Assembly: GCA_016720595.1 (NCBI GenBank)
Contig: JADKKI010000034.1
Coordinates: 1-61,068, forward strand
Origin: Myxococcales bacterium
Lineage (GTDB): Bacteria; Myxococcota_A; Polyangia; Haliangiales; Haliangiaceae
Reading direction: 5' to 3'
Length of the DNA stretch: 61,068 nucleotides
The translations under genes and the position numbers were made by a program. This document shows, piece after piece, positions 27,851 through 36,612 of this stretch (its first letter is position 1; the number at the start of each line of letters is the position of its first letter). The notes beneath the pieces were generated by a model. The model worked only from the letters and a program-made list of their open reading frames with translations. It did not search any database and was not told the DNA's origin.

Positions 27851-29439
27851 ACGCCCGGGTTCAGCACCCCGTGCGGATCGAGCTCGCGCTTCACGGCGCG
27901 CAGCGCTTCGGCGAACAGCGGCGGTCGCTCGCGATCGTACCAGGGGCGATGCGTGCGCCCGACCGCGTGGTGGTGCGTGATCGTGCCGCCCGCGCTGGCG
28001 AGCGCCTCCGAGGCCGCGGCCTTGAGCGTGCGCCACTGCGCGAGCTCGCTCCCGAGCCGGAGCGGTCCGATGAACGTGTAGTACGGCGCCGGCCCGTCCG
28101 GATACAGGTGCGTGAACCTGCACGACACGATGCCGCCACCACACTCCTCGTCGAGCACGCGCTGCATGGTGCTGGTGACCTTGGCGTGGAGCTCGGGGAA
28201 CTGGGTCCACGTGCACGCGGTCTCGAACGTATCGCTCAGCATCCCGATCGAGAGCAGCGCCGATTGCAGGTAGGGCGCATCGAAGAACGCCTGGCGCCAC
28301 GCGCCAGCCGCGCCCGTGCGGGTCGCCTCGTCGGCCTCGCTCGGCCCCGACACCACCGTGCCGCCACGATCGCGCGCGAGCTCCAGCGCACGGGCGAGCC
28401 ACGCACCGAGCGGATGGTCCGCGGACTCGAAGCCGATCAGGAGCACGCTCGTGCCATCGAACCGCACGCGATGGAGGCGCGCCTCGTTGGCATCGAGCAG
28501 GCGTGCGTTGCTCGGCTGAAGCCCGGATTGCGCGAGCGCGCGCGCCGCTGCCACACCGGCGGAGAACTCCTGGTACGCGACGCTGGCGGTGGCACGCCAT
28601 CGCGGCCTCGGCACCACGCGCATCCAGGCCTCGGTGATCACGCCGAGCGCACCCTCGGAGCCGAGCAGCAGGCGTGCGGCCTCGGGACCGGCGCCCGAGC
28701 CGGGATGGCGATGCGTGGCGAGCACGCCGCGCGGCGTGACCATCGTGAGGGCGTGGGCGAGCTCGTCGATCCGCGTCGGCCCCGTGGCGTAGTGGCCGCC
28801 GGCGCGCGTGGCGAGCCAGCCGCCGAGCGTGGAGAACTCGAAGGACTGCGGGTAGTGGCGCAGCGTCAGGCCGTGGACCTCGAGCTCGGCCTCGAGTTGC
28901 GGCCCGAGCGTGCCGGCGCCGATCCGCGCGAGTCGGCTGGTCGCATCCACCTCGCGCACGCCGGACAGCGCCCCGAGATCGAGGCTCACGACTGCAGGGC
29001 GATCACCGCGCGCGAGCTGCGCATCCACGCCGCCGACCACGGACGTCCCGCCGCCGAACGGCACGACCGCCCAGCCCCGCGCCGCTGCCTCCTCGAGCAC
29101 GCGCGCGACCTCGGCCTCGTCGCGCGGGCGGGCGATGATCTCGGGCGCCCCGGCATAGTCGCCGGCGAAGCCCCCGACCAGATCCGGGAACGCGCGCCCC
29201 CGCGCATGCATCGCGCGATCACGCGGAGCCTGGGTGCTGAACGCCGCGAGCGCGTCGGGGATCGGGACGGTGGACGCCGGAACGACGGGCGCCTCGGGCG
29301 GCAACCCACGGAGGGCCGGCGCCGCGTGGGGTACCAGCACGCGGGCGAGCTGGGTCAACCCGGCACGCGCCGCGTCATCGGGGAAGTTTTCCCGCCACCC
29401 CCACGCCCACAAGCTGCGCTCCCGCGTACGCTCCGTCAC
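27835..29439 (-). CDS. FAD-linked oxidase, alkyldihydroxyacetonephosphate-synthase-like
   Basis: 534 residues, start GTG 29439 (VTERTRERSLWAWGWRENF); the LWAWGW element near the N-terminus is typical of bacterial AGPS-like proteins, and a longer reading adds only charged shadow sequence. FAD-binding PCMH domain: VVPFGGGTSVVGGV (about 147-160), PQSFEFSTLGGWLATRAGGH and LGSEGALGVITEAWMRV. Near the C-terminus TFIGPLRLG and TITHHHAVGRTHRPW carry the His-rich active-site motif of AGPS, which forms the ether bond from acyl-DHAP in plasmalogen-type lipid synthesis. The function is inferred. The start is only 3 bp from the divergent gene at 29443. Confidence 0.8.
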   Translation of the reverse strand: MTERTRERSLWAWGWRENFPDDAARAGLTQLARVLVPHAAPALRGLPPEAPVVPASTVPIPDALAAFSTQAPRDRAMHARGRAFPDLVGGFAGDYAGAPEIIARPRDEAEVARVLEEAAARGWAVVPFGGGTSVVGGVDAQLARGDRPAVVSLDLGALSGVREVDATSRLARIGAGTLGPQLEAELEVHGLTLRHYPQSFEFSTLGGWLATRAGGHYATGPTRIDELAHALTMVTPRGVLATHRHPGSGAGPEAARLLLGSEGALGVITEAWMRVVPRPRWRATASVAYQEFSAGVAAARALAQSGLQPSNARLLDANEARLHRVRFDGTSVLLIGFESADHPLGAWLARALELARDRGGTVVSGPSEADEATRTGAAGAWRQAFFDAPYLQSALLSIGMLSDTFETACTWTQFPELHAKVTSTMQRVLDEECGGGIVSCRFTHLYPDGPAPYYTFIGPLRLGSELAQWRTLKAAASEALASAGGTITHHHAVGRTHRPWYDRERPPLFAEALRAVKRELDPHGVLNPGVLVDA

Positions 29440-29442
29440 AAG

Positions 29443-29619
29443 ATGGAAGACTTTATCAACAAGATGGTCGAGAAGATCGGCATCGACAAGGCAACCGCCG
29501 AGAAGGTCATGTCCTTCCTCCACGACCACAAGGACGAGGCCGTGGAGATGCTCGCGAAGTCGGGCCTCAAGGACAAGCTCCCCGGTGGCCTGGGCGACAA
29601 GCTGGGCGGCCTGTTCTGA
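29443..29619 (+). CDS. 58-residue acidic/basic helical small protein
   Basis: MEDFINKMVEKIGIDKATAE continues through KVMSFLHDHKDEAVEMLAK and ends GGLGDKLGGLF. The GIDKATAEKVMSFLxxHKDE pattern resembles short DUF2267/DUF2780-like helical proteins in which a Gly-rich tail follows two helices, but I cannot assign it. No ribosome-binding site is visible; the start lies 3 bp from the divergent GTG. The stop overlaps the next start (TGATG), so it is co-translated with the YbjN-like protein. Confidence 0.65.
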   Translation: MEDFINKMVEKIGIDKATAEKVMSFLHDHKDEAVEMLAKSGLKDKLPGGLGDKLGGLF

Positions 29620-30065
29620 TGTCGGCGCTCGACGACCTGCTGAGCGGCAGCGGTCTGGCCGAGAAGGCCGTCAAGATCGACGAACACCTCGTGCGCCTGC
29701 AGTGGGGCTCGGCGTTCGTGATCGCGGGCATCTCCGGATCGGCCGTCGTCGCGATCGCCCCTCTGTTCCGCTCCGTGCCGCCCGGCAAGGAGCTCGCCTT
29801 CTTCCAGAAGCTGCTCGAGCACAACGCGTACATGGGCGGCATCGCCTCGTTCGCGCTCCAGCCCGATGGCTGGATCGTGCTGCACGCCGGGCGCGCCCTC
29901 AAGGGGATCGACGCGACCGAGTTCGCGACCCTCGTCGCGGGCGTGGGTCGGTTCGCCGATCAGTTCGACGACCAGCTGGTCGCGGAGTTCTACGCCGACA
30001 ACCGCGCGGCCGTCGCGACGCAGGCCGGCGCCGACGTCTCGGGCCAGTTCCCGCAGACCGACTGA
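29619..30065 (+). CDS. YbjN/CesT-like protein
   Basis: 148 residues (MSALDDLLSGSGLAEKAVKI). Alternating strands and helices, LVRLQWGSAFVIAGISGSAV, LAFFQKLLEHNAYMGGIASF, LQPDGWIVLHAGRALKG, and a final DQFDDQLVAEFYADNRA helix, match the YbjN/type III chaperone-like fold. No catalytic residues. Directly coupled to the 58-residue gene, which may be its partner. Confidence 0.6.
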   Translation: MSALDDLLSGSGLAEKAVKIDEHLVRLQWGSAFVIAGISGSAVVAIAPLFRSVPPGKELAFFQKLLEHNAYMGGIASFALQPDGWIVLHAGRALKGIDATEFATLVAGVGRFADQFDDQLVAEFYADNRAAVATQAGADVSGQFPQTD

Positions 30066-30134
30066 TTCGACACGGCGCGTGAGGATCTCGTGATCCTGCA
30101 ACGCCGTGGATGACGTGCGCTTAGACTCGTGGCG

Positions 30135-30596
30135 ATGAAGCTGGTTGCGACGTGCGCGATCGTGCTGCTGCTTTCAAGCTGTGGCTCCACGTATCAGCGC
30201 ACCTACAGGATCGAGACCGCGGGTCGCAGCCGACTACCGAGCGTCGCCGCTGCTCCCGGAGGTGCGGCGGAGCAGTGCCTACCACGATGTCAGTCCCTGC
30301 AGGACGCAGCCTTCGGCCGATGCCTGTCGAGCTGCTCGCAAGGGAGATACAGCTACTCACCGTGCCACGCCTCCGGTGCATCGTCGGAGCCAGCGTGCAT
30401 CCAGGAGACGGTGGCGGAGCAGGCTGGACGCTGCGCGGACTTGCGCGCGACGTCCGGGCAACGCGTGGTCGAGTGCCATGACCACACCGTGGGCGGCGGC
30501 CATGGGGCCGCGGGCGCGATCCTGTTCCTCCTGTTCGCCGTCCCGTTCGTGATCTGGCTCGTCGTCCAGGATCACCCGCTGTCACCGCCACCGTAG
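30135..30596 (+). CDS. Cys-rich lipoprotein with C-terminal membrane helix
   Basis: 153 residues from ATG 30135. Lipobox LLLSSCGS. The mature part contains paired Cys (QCLPRCQSLQ, GRCLSSCSQG, SPCHAS, PACIQE, GRCADL, VECHDH), suggesting disulfides, then a hydrophobic stretch GAILFLLFAVPFVIWLVV near the end. Lipid anchor plus C-terminal helix is unusual; one of the two may not be used as predicted. No family recognised. Confidence 0.6.
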   Translation: MKLVATCAIVLLLSSCGSTYQRTYRIETAGRSRLPSVAAAPGGAAEQCLPRCQSLQDAAFGRCLSSCSQGRYSYSPCHASGASSEPACIQETVAEQAGRCADLRATSGQRVVECHDHTVGGGHGAAGAILFLLFAVPFVIWLVVQDHPLSPPP

Positions 30597-30617
30597 CCGT
30601 TGTCGTTAGGAGCGTGC

Positions 30618-31127
30618 ATGCTCGCAGGCATGGCTCGCCCGTACCTCCGACATACCGCCCAGCTCGAGGGCGACTTCGTGGTGTTCCTGATCGGCGCCCG
30701 GCTCGTCACGCCGTGGAAGTTCTGGCACATCATCCCGGTCGGTCGCGCGATGAGCGCGATGGTCAAGGAGCTCGAAGCCCACCCCGAGCTCGGCTATCTC
30801 GGCCAGGAGACCTGGGGCGCGCGCACTTCGATCCAGGTCCAGTACTGGCGCTCGCGGGACCACCTGATGGACTACGCGCGGAAGCGCGACAGTGCCCATC
30901 TACCGGCGTGGCGCCACTTCAACCAGGTCGTCGCGAAGTCGGCCGCGGTCGGGATCTGGCACGAGACGTACTCGATCCGGGCCGGCGAGTACGAGTGCAT
31001 CTACGGCAACATGCCGCCGTTTGGCCTCGCCCGTGCGACCCAGCGGATCGAGGTCACCGGGACCCGTGAGACCGCGAAGGGCCGGCTCGGCGTCACGGAC
31101 GGCAGCGACGCGCCCGACGGAGTTTGA
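30618..31127 (+). CDS. DUF4188 family protein
   Basis: About 169 residues (ATG 30618; 30630 is an alternative). Family landmarks: AQLEGDFVVFLIGARLVTPW, VGRAMSAMVKELEAHPELG, IQVQYWRSRDHLMDYARKRD, HLPAWRHFNQVVAKSAAVG, IWHETYSIRAGEYECIYGNM and FGLARATQRIEVTG. It resembles the dimeric ferredoxin-like (haem-degrading-monooxygenase-type) fold; activity unknown. Its stop TGA is immediately followed by the stop complement of the convergent LURP-one gene. Confidence 0.78.
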   Translation: MLAGMARPYLRHTAQLEGDFVVFLIGARLVTPWKFWHIIPVGRAMSAMVKELEAHPELGYLGQETWGARTSIQVQYWRSRDHLMDYARKRDSAHLPAWRHFNQVVAKSAAVGIWHETYSIRAGEYECIYGNMPPFGLARATQRIEVTGTRETAKGRLGVTDGSDAPDGV

Positions 31128-31613
31128 TCAGCGCTTCTCCTCGTCGGCGGCGACCAGATCGATGACCACGGTGCTCGCGAGCACCAGGATGTGATCCTCA
31201 CTGTCGAGCACTTCGACGCCGTACGAGTCCGCGAGCGTCCACCACGCCTTCGAGACCGTCGCCACCGCCTTCCCGTCTCGCACGAAGAAGTACTCGTGCT
31301 CCCAGATCTCGCCCTCCACGGTGAGGTCGTCGGGGCCGGGGACATCGACCGTGAAGGTCGGGTTGAGCTTGAACAGCTTCTTCTTCACGACTGCTGCGAG
31401 CGCTCCGTCCCGATAGATCTCGTAGGTCGGCCCCCACGACAGGATCTTCTCGTGGATCGACGCCACCTCCCGACCCTGCACGTCGGTGAACGTCAGCTTG
31501 GCCCCGACGCTGAACGCCTTGGCGACGACGGCGCCGACCTCCTCGTCACTGGCGTTCTTGATCACGAAGCGATCCGTGAGCGCGAACAGCTTCTGGTTCA
31601 TCAGGTAGCGCAT
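31128..31613 (-). CDS. LURP-one-related/scramblase-fold protein
   Basis: 161 residues (ATG 31613). MNQKLFALTDRFVIKNASDE, then repeated hydrophobic strands (AFSVGAKLTFTDVQGREVAS, ILSWGPTYEIYRDGALAAVV, FTVDVPGPDDLTVEGEIWE, YFFVRDGKAVATVSKAWW) give the 12-strand tubby-like barrel of LURP-one/YxjI proteins, often membrane-tethered or phosphoinositide-binding. No enzyme motif. Convergent with the DUF4188 gene with zero spacing. Confidence 0.8.
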   Translation of the reverse strand: MRYLMNQKLFALTDRFVIKNASDEEVGAVVAKAFSVGAKLTFTDVQGREVASIHEKILSWGPTYEIYRDGALAAVVKKKLFKLNPTFTVDVPGPDDLTVEGEIWEHEYFFVRDGKAVATVSKAWWTLADSYGVEVLDSEDHILVLASTVVIDLVAADEEKR

Positions 31614-31639
31614 CGGGCGACGCTACCATCGACGCGCGC

Positions 31640-31996
31640 TCACGGCGCGAGCATGAGCTCGAGCGCAGGCGGGAACACGTGGCCGCCATCCTCACCCAGC
31701 CGCAGCGGCTCGACGCTGCGCACCGCGGTGATCGGCAACGGGCCGTGGAGGTGAGGGAACAGATCGCCGCCCCGCGAGGACTCCCACCGCAGGGCTCCGC
31801 CGAGGTCCTCGGTCTCCACTCCCACCAGCACGAGATCGTCCTGATGGGCGAAGTGGCGCCGCGCCGTCTCCTTCACCTGCGCGGCCGACGAGAAGTGGAT
31901 GAAGCCATCGGTGAGGTCGATCGAGGCGCCATGAAACACGCCCGCGGCCTCGGCTTGTTGCCACTGTGCTCGCGGGCAGATCTTGAAGATGATCAT
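31640..31996 (-). CDS. DUF952 domain protein
   Basis: 118 residues (ATG 31996). IFKICPRAQWQQAEAAGVFH, DLTDGFIHFSSAAQVKETAR, HFAHQDDLVLVGVETEDLGG, LRWESSRGGDLFPHLHGPLP are the DUF952 pattern, with DGFIHFS as hallmark. The fold relates to ADP-ribosyl-transferase-like or beta-barrel enzymes; function unknown. Its start lies 20 bp after the stop of the 32017 lipoprotein on the same strand. Confidence 0.85.
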   Translation of the reverse strand: MIIFKICPRAQWQQAEAAGVFHGASIDLTDGFIHFSSAAQVKETARRHFAHQDDLVLVGVETEDLGGALRWESSRGGDLFPHLHGPLPITAVRSVEPLRLGEDGGHVFPPALELMLAP

Positions 31997-32016
31997 CGCG
32001 CCCTGCCCCCGTGCGC

Positions 32017-32823
32017 TCAGGACACCGGCGCGATGAACAGGTCCTCGTCGGGCTCGGAGACCTTGACCTCCGAGATCTGCACGACCTCGCCGCTCCCGAG
32101 GTTCTTGCGCTCGGTCGCGAGCTGCAGCCCGCCGGACGCCTGGTAGGCGCCGAGCTCGTACCCGAAGCGATCTCCCGCGGCGGTGACGAGCGAGATCCGA
32201 CGGATCAAGAACGTGTCCTTGTCGGCGAACGCGTGGACCTCGAGGCCGGTGCGCGCCGTGTCCTTCGGATCGAACGTGACCTTCAGCTCGTGCAGCTCGA
32301 GGTCGCCATCCTTCGCGAGACCGAGGTACTCGAGCTTGGCGCCGGGCTCGTGGAGCAGGAACGGAACGAGCGTGACGGTGGCGTCGCGCTGCCAGGCCTT
32401 GCGCGCCACGACGGCACCCTCCGCGGCCTCGCCCGTGGAGACGGTCTGCCGGCCACCGCTCCGGCCGACGATGTAGCCCGCGACGTGCGTGCCGTAGAGG
32501 TCGAAGAACACGGCGAACGCGCCGCCCTTCTCGCGATCGGTCTTCGCCCAGTGGCGGGCGTTCCAGCGGTCCCACGCCTGCTCGCCGGTCAAGGTCGGCT
32601 TGCCGTCGACCATGACGGTCTGGCGCCAGCGCACCTGCTTCGCCGCAGCCCACGCCGCCGCGCCACCATGCGCCGCGAGCACCTTGTCGGCGATGTCGAG
32701 CGCCTCGGGCGTGGCGCTCGCGCGGTCGTACGCCACGGGGGCGCCCGGGTACTGCGCGTAGCTGGTACGCGAGGGTCCGCCGCAGCCGATCGCCAGGATC
32801 CATACGAGCGCGAGGAGCTTCAT
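32017..32823 (-). CDS. LolA-like outer-membrane lipoprotein
   Basis: 268 residues. Lipobox LAIGCGG (Cys14). Helix ALDIADKVLAAHGGAAAWAA, then a run of long strands (VRWRQTVMVDGKPTLTGEQ, FAVFFDLYGTHVAGYIVG, LELHELKVTFDPKDTARTG, DRFGYELGAYQASGGLQLA) typical of LolA/LolB or VioE-like half barrels that hold hydrophobic cargo. Likely same transcript as the DUF952 gene. Confidence 0.62.
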   Translation of the reverse strand: MKLLALVWILAIGCGGPSRTSYAQYPGAPVAYDRASATPEALDIADKVLAAHGGAAAWAAAKQVRWRQTVMVDGKPTLTGEQAWDRWNARHWAKTDREKGGAFAVFFDLYGTHVAGYIVGRSGGRQTVSTGEAAEGAVVARKAWQRDATVTLVPFLLHEPGAKLEYLGLAKDGDLELHELKVTFDPKDTARTGLEVHAFADKDTFLIRRISLVTAAGDRFGYELGAYQASGGLQLATERKNLGSGEVVQISEVKVSEPDEDLFIAPVS

Positions 32824-32867
32824 GCGCTGGGCATATCACGGCCGCGCGCAACCGCCGGCCGCGGCCG

Positions 32868-33419
32868 ATGTCCTTCTGTTCGATGCGGTGGCTCGTGGTC
32901 GCACTCGTGGTCGTCGTCGCGGTCGCCGTCGCTAGACCAGCGTCGGCGTGCTCGTGTGGCCGCTTCGACGAGGTGACCGCAGAGAGCTGCCAGGGATCGA
33001 AGCGCGTGTTCGCCGGCGTGGTCACGGCGTACGCCTGGCCCAACGCCCTCGACTGGCTGGTCCTCGACCGCTCGTACGATGCGGTCGGCGTCGAGCTCGC
33101 CGTCGATCGGGTGTGGAAGGGCGAGGTGCCCGACCGGGTGTTCACGACGACCGGCATGGGTGGCGGCGACTGCGGCATCCACCCCGAGGTCGGGACCCGG
33201 TTCGTGGTGTGCGACGACGAAGCCGGCGGCGCCGCGCCGGACTTCAAGTTGTGTTCGCGCCCCGCGTTCCAGGCGCCCGAGCTCGAGGTTGCGCTTGGCC
33301 CGGCGCACGAGCCTGGCGTCGCTTCCTCGTGGCGCGCGTGCGTGCTCGCCGCGCTGCTGACGATCGTCGTGGCTGCGCTGCTCCAGCGGCGGCCGCGCAC
33401 CAGCCAGGATCGCTCCTAG
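32868..33419 (+). CDS. TIMP/netrin-like secreted protein with C-terminal helix
   Basis: 183 residues from ATG 32868 (32883 possible). A signal peptide, then CSCGRFDEV at the mature N-terminus, FAGVVTAYAW, ELAVDRVWKGEVPDRVFTTT, GDCGIHPEVGTRFVVCDDE. C-x-C at the mature N-terminus, the WKG strand and DCG resemble bacterial netrin/TIMP-like OB-fold domains. A C-terminal hydrophobic helix (ACVLAALLTIVVAALL) followed by Arg residues resembles a sorting or anchor tail. The stop shares bases (CTAG) with the convergent kinase gene. Confidence 0.6.
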   Translation: MSFCSMRWLVVALVVVVAVAVARPASACSCGRFDEVTAESCQGSKRVFAGVVTAYAWPNALDWLVLDRSYDAVGVELAVDRVWKGEVPDRVFTTTGMGGGDCGIHPEVGTRFVVCDDEAGGAAPDFKLCSRPAFQAPELEVALGPAHEPGVASSWRACVLAALLTIVVAALLQRRPRTSQDRS

Positions 33420-34354
33420 AGGCGAACGCGCTCGAAGTGCGCGAGCTCGGCGAGCTCGTCGAACCGCTGCTGGATCCGCTGCGTGGTCAGGCCCTGGATG
33501 CCCCCCACCGAGAACTTCTCGACGGCGAAGCTGCCCATCACGCTGCCCATGATCATCGCCGTGCGGATCGTCGACGGCGACATGTCCCCCGCGTACGCGA
33601 GGTAGCCGAGCAGCCCGCCGGCGAAGCTGTCGCCCGCGCCCGTCGGGTCCTTGACGTCGGCGAGCGGCATCGCCGGCGCCGCGAACACGCCACCGCCGTG
33701 GAACAGCAGCGCACCGGCATCGCCGCGCTTGATGATCACGCTGGTCGGGCCGGTCTTGAGGATCGCCGCCGCGGCGCGCCGCAGGTTGTGCTCGCCGGCA
33801 AACAACCGCGCCTCCTCGTCGTTGAGCATCAGCGTCTGGGTCCGCGCGAACACCTTCTCGAGGTCGGCGCGCTTGATGTTGATCCACAGGTTCATCGTGT
33901 CGGTCGCGACCAGCGCGGGCGCGCGGACCTGCTTCAGCACGTCGAGCTGGAGGGCCGGATCGATGTTGCCGAGGAGCACGAGCTGCGCGTCCTTGTGGGC
34001 CTCGTGGAGCTTGGGCTGGAAGTCCGCGAACACACCGAGCCGGGTATCCAAGGTCTCGCGCGTGGAGAGGTCGGGCGCGTACTTGCCCACCCAGTGGAAG
34101 GTCTCGCCTTTCACCCGCTCGATGCCCGAGCAGTCGATGCCCTGGGTGGTCATCTCGTCCACGTACTTATGCGGGAAGTCCTCGCCGACCACCGCGACGA
34201 CCGAGACCTTCTTGGTGAAGTACGCGGCGGCGCGGCTGATGAACGAGGCGGAGCCGCCGAGGAGGTCCTTGTGGAGGCCAAACGGGCCGTCGATGTCATC
34301 GAAGGCGACGGAACCGACGACGAGCAAGGACCGGTGGGCGCTGCGCTGGTGCAT
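33416..34354 (-). CDS. PfkB-family carbohydrate/nucleoside kinase
   Basis: 312 residues (ATG 34354). SLLVVGSVAFDDIDGPFG and GGSASFISRAAAYF at the N-terminus, SVIIKRGDAGALLFHGG, and the C-terminal signature KDPTGAGDSFAGGLLGYLA (about 240-258) with catalytic Asp in GAGDSF. Similar to ribokinase/adenosine-kinase enzymes that phosphorylate a sugar hydroxyl with ATP; the substrate is undetermined. Its start is 29 bp from the divergent kinase gene. Confidence 0.88.
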   Translation of the reverse strand: MHQRSAHRSLLVVGSVAFDDIDGPFGLHKDLLGGSASFISRAAAYFTKKVSVVAVVGEDFPHKYVDEMTTQGIDCSGIERVKGETFHWVGKYAPDLSTRETLDTRLGVFADFQPKLHEAHKDAQLVLLGNIDPALQLDVLKQVRAPALVATDTMNLWINIKRADLEKVFARTQTLMLNDEEARLFAGEHNLRRAAAAILKTGPTSVIIKRGDAGALLFHGGGVFAAPAMPLADVKDPTGAGDSFAGGLLGYLAYAGDMSPSTIRTAMIMGSVMGSFAVEKFSVGGIQGLTTQRIQQRFDELAELAHFERVRL

Positions 34355-34383
34355 GGATCCCGCTCTGGTACCATCGCCGGGAC

Positions 34384-36612
34384 GTGGCGATCAATGCGGA
34401 CGATCCCCTTGTCGCCGCGCAGGCGGCGGCCGCGGCTGGCGAGCACGCCGTCGCGATGGAGCTGTACGAGAAGCTGTGGGACTTCCCGAGCGCGTATGCC
34501 CAGGCCCGCGCCGGCGGAGACCTCCCCCGCGCGCTGCGCTATGCCCTCGAGATCGGCGAGGCGCCGGCGATCGAGGAGGTCAAGGCGCTGTTGACCGCGA
34601 CCGACGAGGGCGCGCTGGCGGCCCTCGACGTGCTGATCAAGATGCGGCGCCACGCCGAGGCGGCACCGATCGCCGAGAAGCTTGGCGACACCACGCGGGC
34701 GATCGATCTCTATACCCGCGCCCACTACGAGCTCGATGCCGCACGGCTGCTCGAGGCCACCGGTCGAGATCGGGATGCCGGGCGCCTGCTCGAGCGCGCT
34801 CTCGATCTCGCGTCCGATGGGGAGCGCGCGCCGATCCAGCTGGCGCTCGGCCGGATCCTCGCGCGGCGCGGCGCCTACCCCGAGGCCGCGCGCCTGCTCC
34901 AGGAGGCGCGCAAGACCCCGGCGCTCCGCGGCGCCGCGCAGCGCCACCTGATCGGCACGCTCGCCGCGATGGGCCTGCGTGATGGTGCCCGCGATGCCCT
35001 CCTCGAGCTCCGCGCCACCGATGACACGGTGCCCGCCGACCTCGACACCTACCTCCGCGCCTGGCGCGACGAGGCGACCGAGCGCAAGACCACGCGCGAT
35101 CGCGAGATCGTGGCCGGCCGCTATCGCCTCGATCGGCTGCTCGGCGCCGGCGCCTCGGGCCGGGTGTTCCTCGCCACCGACGAGGTGGCCGGGCGCCAGG
35201 TCGCGATCAAGATGTTCTTCGCCGCGGGAGCCCGCGGTGGCGCTGCCTACGAGCGGTTCGTGCGCGAGGCCCGGCTCGCCAGCACGCTCCGCCATCCTTC
35301 GCTGGTCGAGGTCTACGACGTCTCCGTCGAGCGCGGCTACCTGGTGATGGAGTACCTGCCCGGCGGCTCGCTCGCACAACGCCTCGCCGCGGGCGAGCAG
35401 CTCGCCCCGGTGCAGGTGCGACGGATGGCGCTCGACATCATCGGCGGCCTCGAGGCGGCGCACCACCGCGGCGTCGTCCACCGCGACGTCAAACCCGCGA
35501 ACGTGTTCTTCGACGCGCGAGGCACCGCGAAGATCGGCGATTTCGGCGTGGCCCACCTCGTGGACCTCGGCCAGACGCAGACCGGCGGCCTGATCGGCAC
35601 GCTCGCGTACATGTCTCCCGAGCAGATCACCGGCGCGCCGATCACGATCGCCGCGGATCTCTACGCGCTCGGCATCACGCTGTTCGAGGCCGTCACCGGC
35701 AGGCTGCCGTTCCTGGGCCCCGACTTCGTGGCCCAGCACCTCGGCGAGCAACCGCCCGCGGCGAGCACGATCGGCGCCAACGTCTCGCCCGGCTGGGATC
35801 CGATCCTCGCCGCCCTGCTCGTCAAGAATCCGCGCGAACGGACGCAGACCCTCGCCGATCTCCGTCGCGAGCTCGAGGCGCTCGATCTCGGAGGCCGGCC
35901 GCTCCTCGGTCCGCGTGCGCGCCGTGACAGCCGCCCGCACTCGATCGCGCAGCTCGCGGAGGATCCGGACGTCAAGCCGCGCTACCAGTTCGAGACGCCC
36001 CTCGGGACCACCCCGATCTCGCAGCTCGCGCGCGCCGTGGATACGGTCCTCGATCGGTCCGTCGTGATCGAACGGTTCGACGACAGCGCGGAGGCGGAGA
36101 AGGCGATCGAGCGCGCGCGGCTCCTCGGTCGCGCCCAGAGCCCGTTCGTCCAGCGCGCGCTGTCCCTCGATCGCGCCACCCGGGTGGCGGTGTTCGAAGC
36201 TCCGTCGGGAGCCTCGTTCGCGGATGCCACGCCGAACCTGCCGCCGACGGAGACCATCCGCCTGCTCAAGCGCCTCGCGCGCGCCGCCGCCGCGGTCCAC
36301 GAGCTCGGCGGCAGCCACGGTGCGATCAGCGCGCGTACCGTGGTCCTCGATGACGGCGCGGTCCCCACGGTGATGGCGGCGGGCCTGGGCCCGGTGCTCG
36401 ATTCGCAGCCGCTGGACGATGTCACCGCGATCATCGCGATCGTCGCGACGGTCGCCGGCTGCGAGGCCTCGTTCGCGGAGCTGGCCCGGACCGTGGCCGA
36501 TCAGGTGAGCGCGACGGTGCCACCGTACAAGGCGCCGATCGACGGGGAGTCGCTGTACGCGGCGGCCGACGCACTCGACATCGCGGTGCTCGCCGCGCTC
36601 GGATCTCGCTAG
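34384..36612 (+). CDS. Ser/Thr protein kinase with TPR-like N-terminus and pseudokinase-like C-terminus
   Basis: 742 residues, GTG 34384. Residues 1-230 are paired Ala/Leu helices with TPR-like spacing (EHAVAMELYEKLWDFPSAY, TTRAIDLYTRAHYELDAARL, LGRILARRGAYPEAARLLQE). Kinase domain about 247-500: GAGASGRV, Lys276 (VAIK), HRDVKPAN (366-373), DFG (386-388), GTLAYMSPEQ. Residues 540-742 resemble a second, degenerate kinase lobe: RSVVIERFDDSAEAEKAIER, then HGAISARTVVLDD (His645) in place of HRD, and GLG in place of DFG. No membrane helix. It is convergent with the histidine kinase; stop codons overlap in CTAG. Confidence 0.88.
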   Translation: MAINADDPLVAAQAAAAAGEHAVAMELYEKLWDFPSAYAQARAGGDLPRALRYALEIGEAPAIEEVKALLTATDEGALAALDVLIKMRRHAEAAPIAEKLGDTTRAIDLYTRAHYELDAARLLEATGRDRDAGRLLERALDLASDGERAPIQLALGRILARRGAYPEAARLLQEARKTPALRGAAQRHLIGTLAAMGLRDGARDALLELRATDDTVPADLDTYLRAWRDEATERKTTRDREIVAGRYRLDRLLGAGASGRVFLATDEVAGRQVAIKMFFAAGARGGAAYERFVREARLASTLRHPSLVEVYDVSVERGYLVMEYLPGGSLAQRLAAGEQLAPVQVRRMALDIIGGLEAAHHRGVVHRDVKPANVFFDARGTAKIGDFGVAHLVDLGQTQTGGLIGTLAYMSPEQITGAPITIAADLYALGITLFEAVTGRLPFLGPDFVAQHLGEQPPAASTIGANVSPGWDPILAALLVKNPRERTQTLADLRRELEALDLGGRPLLGPRARRDSRPHSIAQLAEDPDVKPRYQFETPLGTTPISQLARAVDTVLDRSVVIERFDDSAEAEKAIERARLLGRAQSPFVQRALSLDRATRVAVFEAPSGASFADATPNLPPTETIRLLKRLARAAAAVHELGGSHGAISARTVVLDDGAVPTVMAAGLGPVLDSQPLDDVTAIIAIVATVAGCEASFAELARTVADQVSATVPPYKAPIDGESLYAAADALDIAVLAALGSR

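Noticed and set aside
36609..36612. Overlapping stop codons (CTAG) as a regulatory site
   Set aside because: The same CTAG overlap occurs at 33416-33419 and is what tightly packed convergent genes produce by chance.
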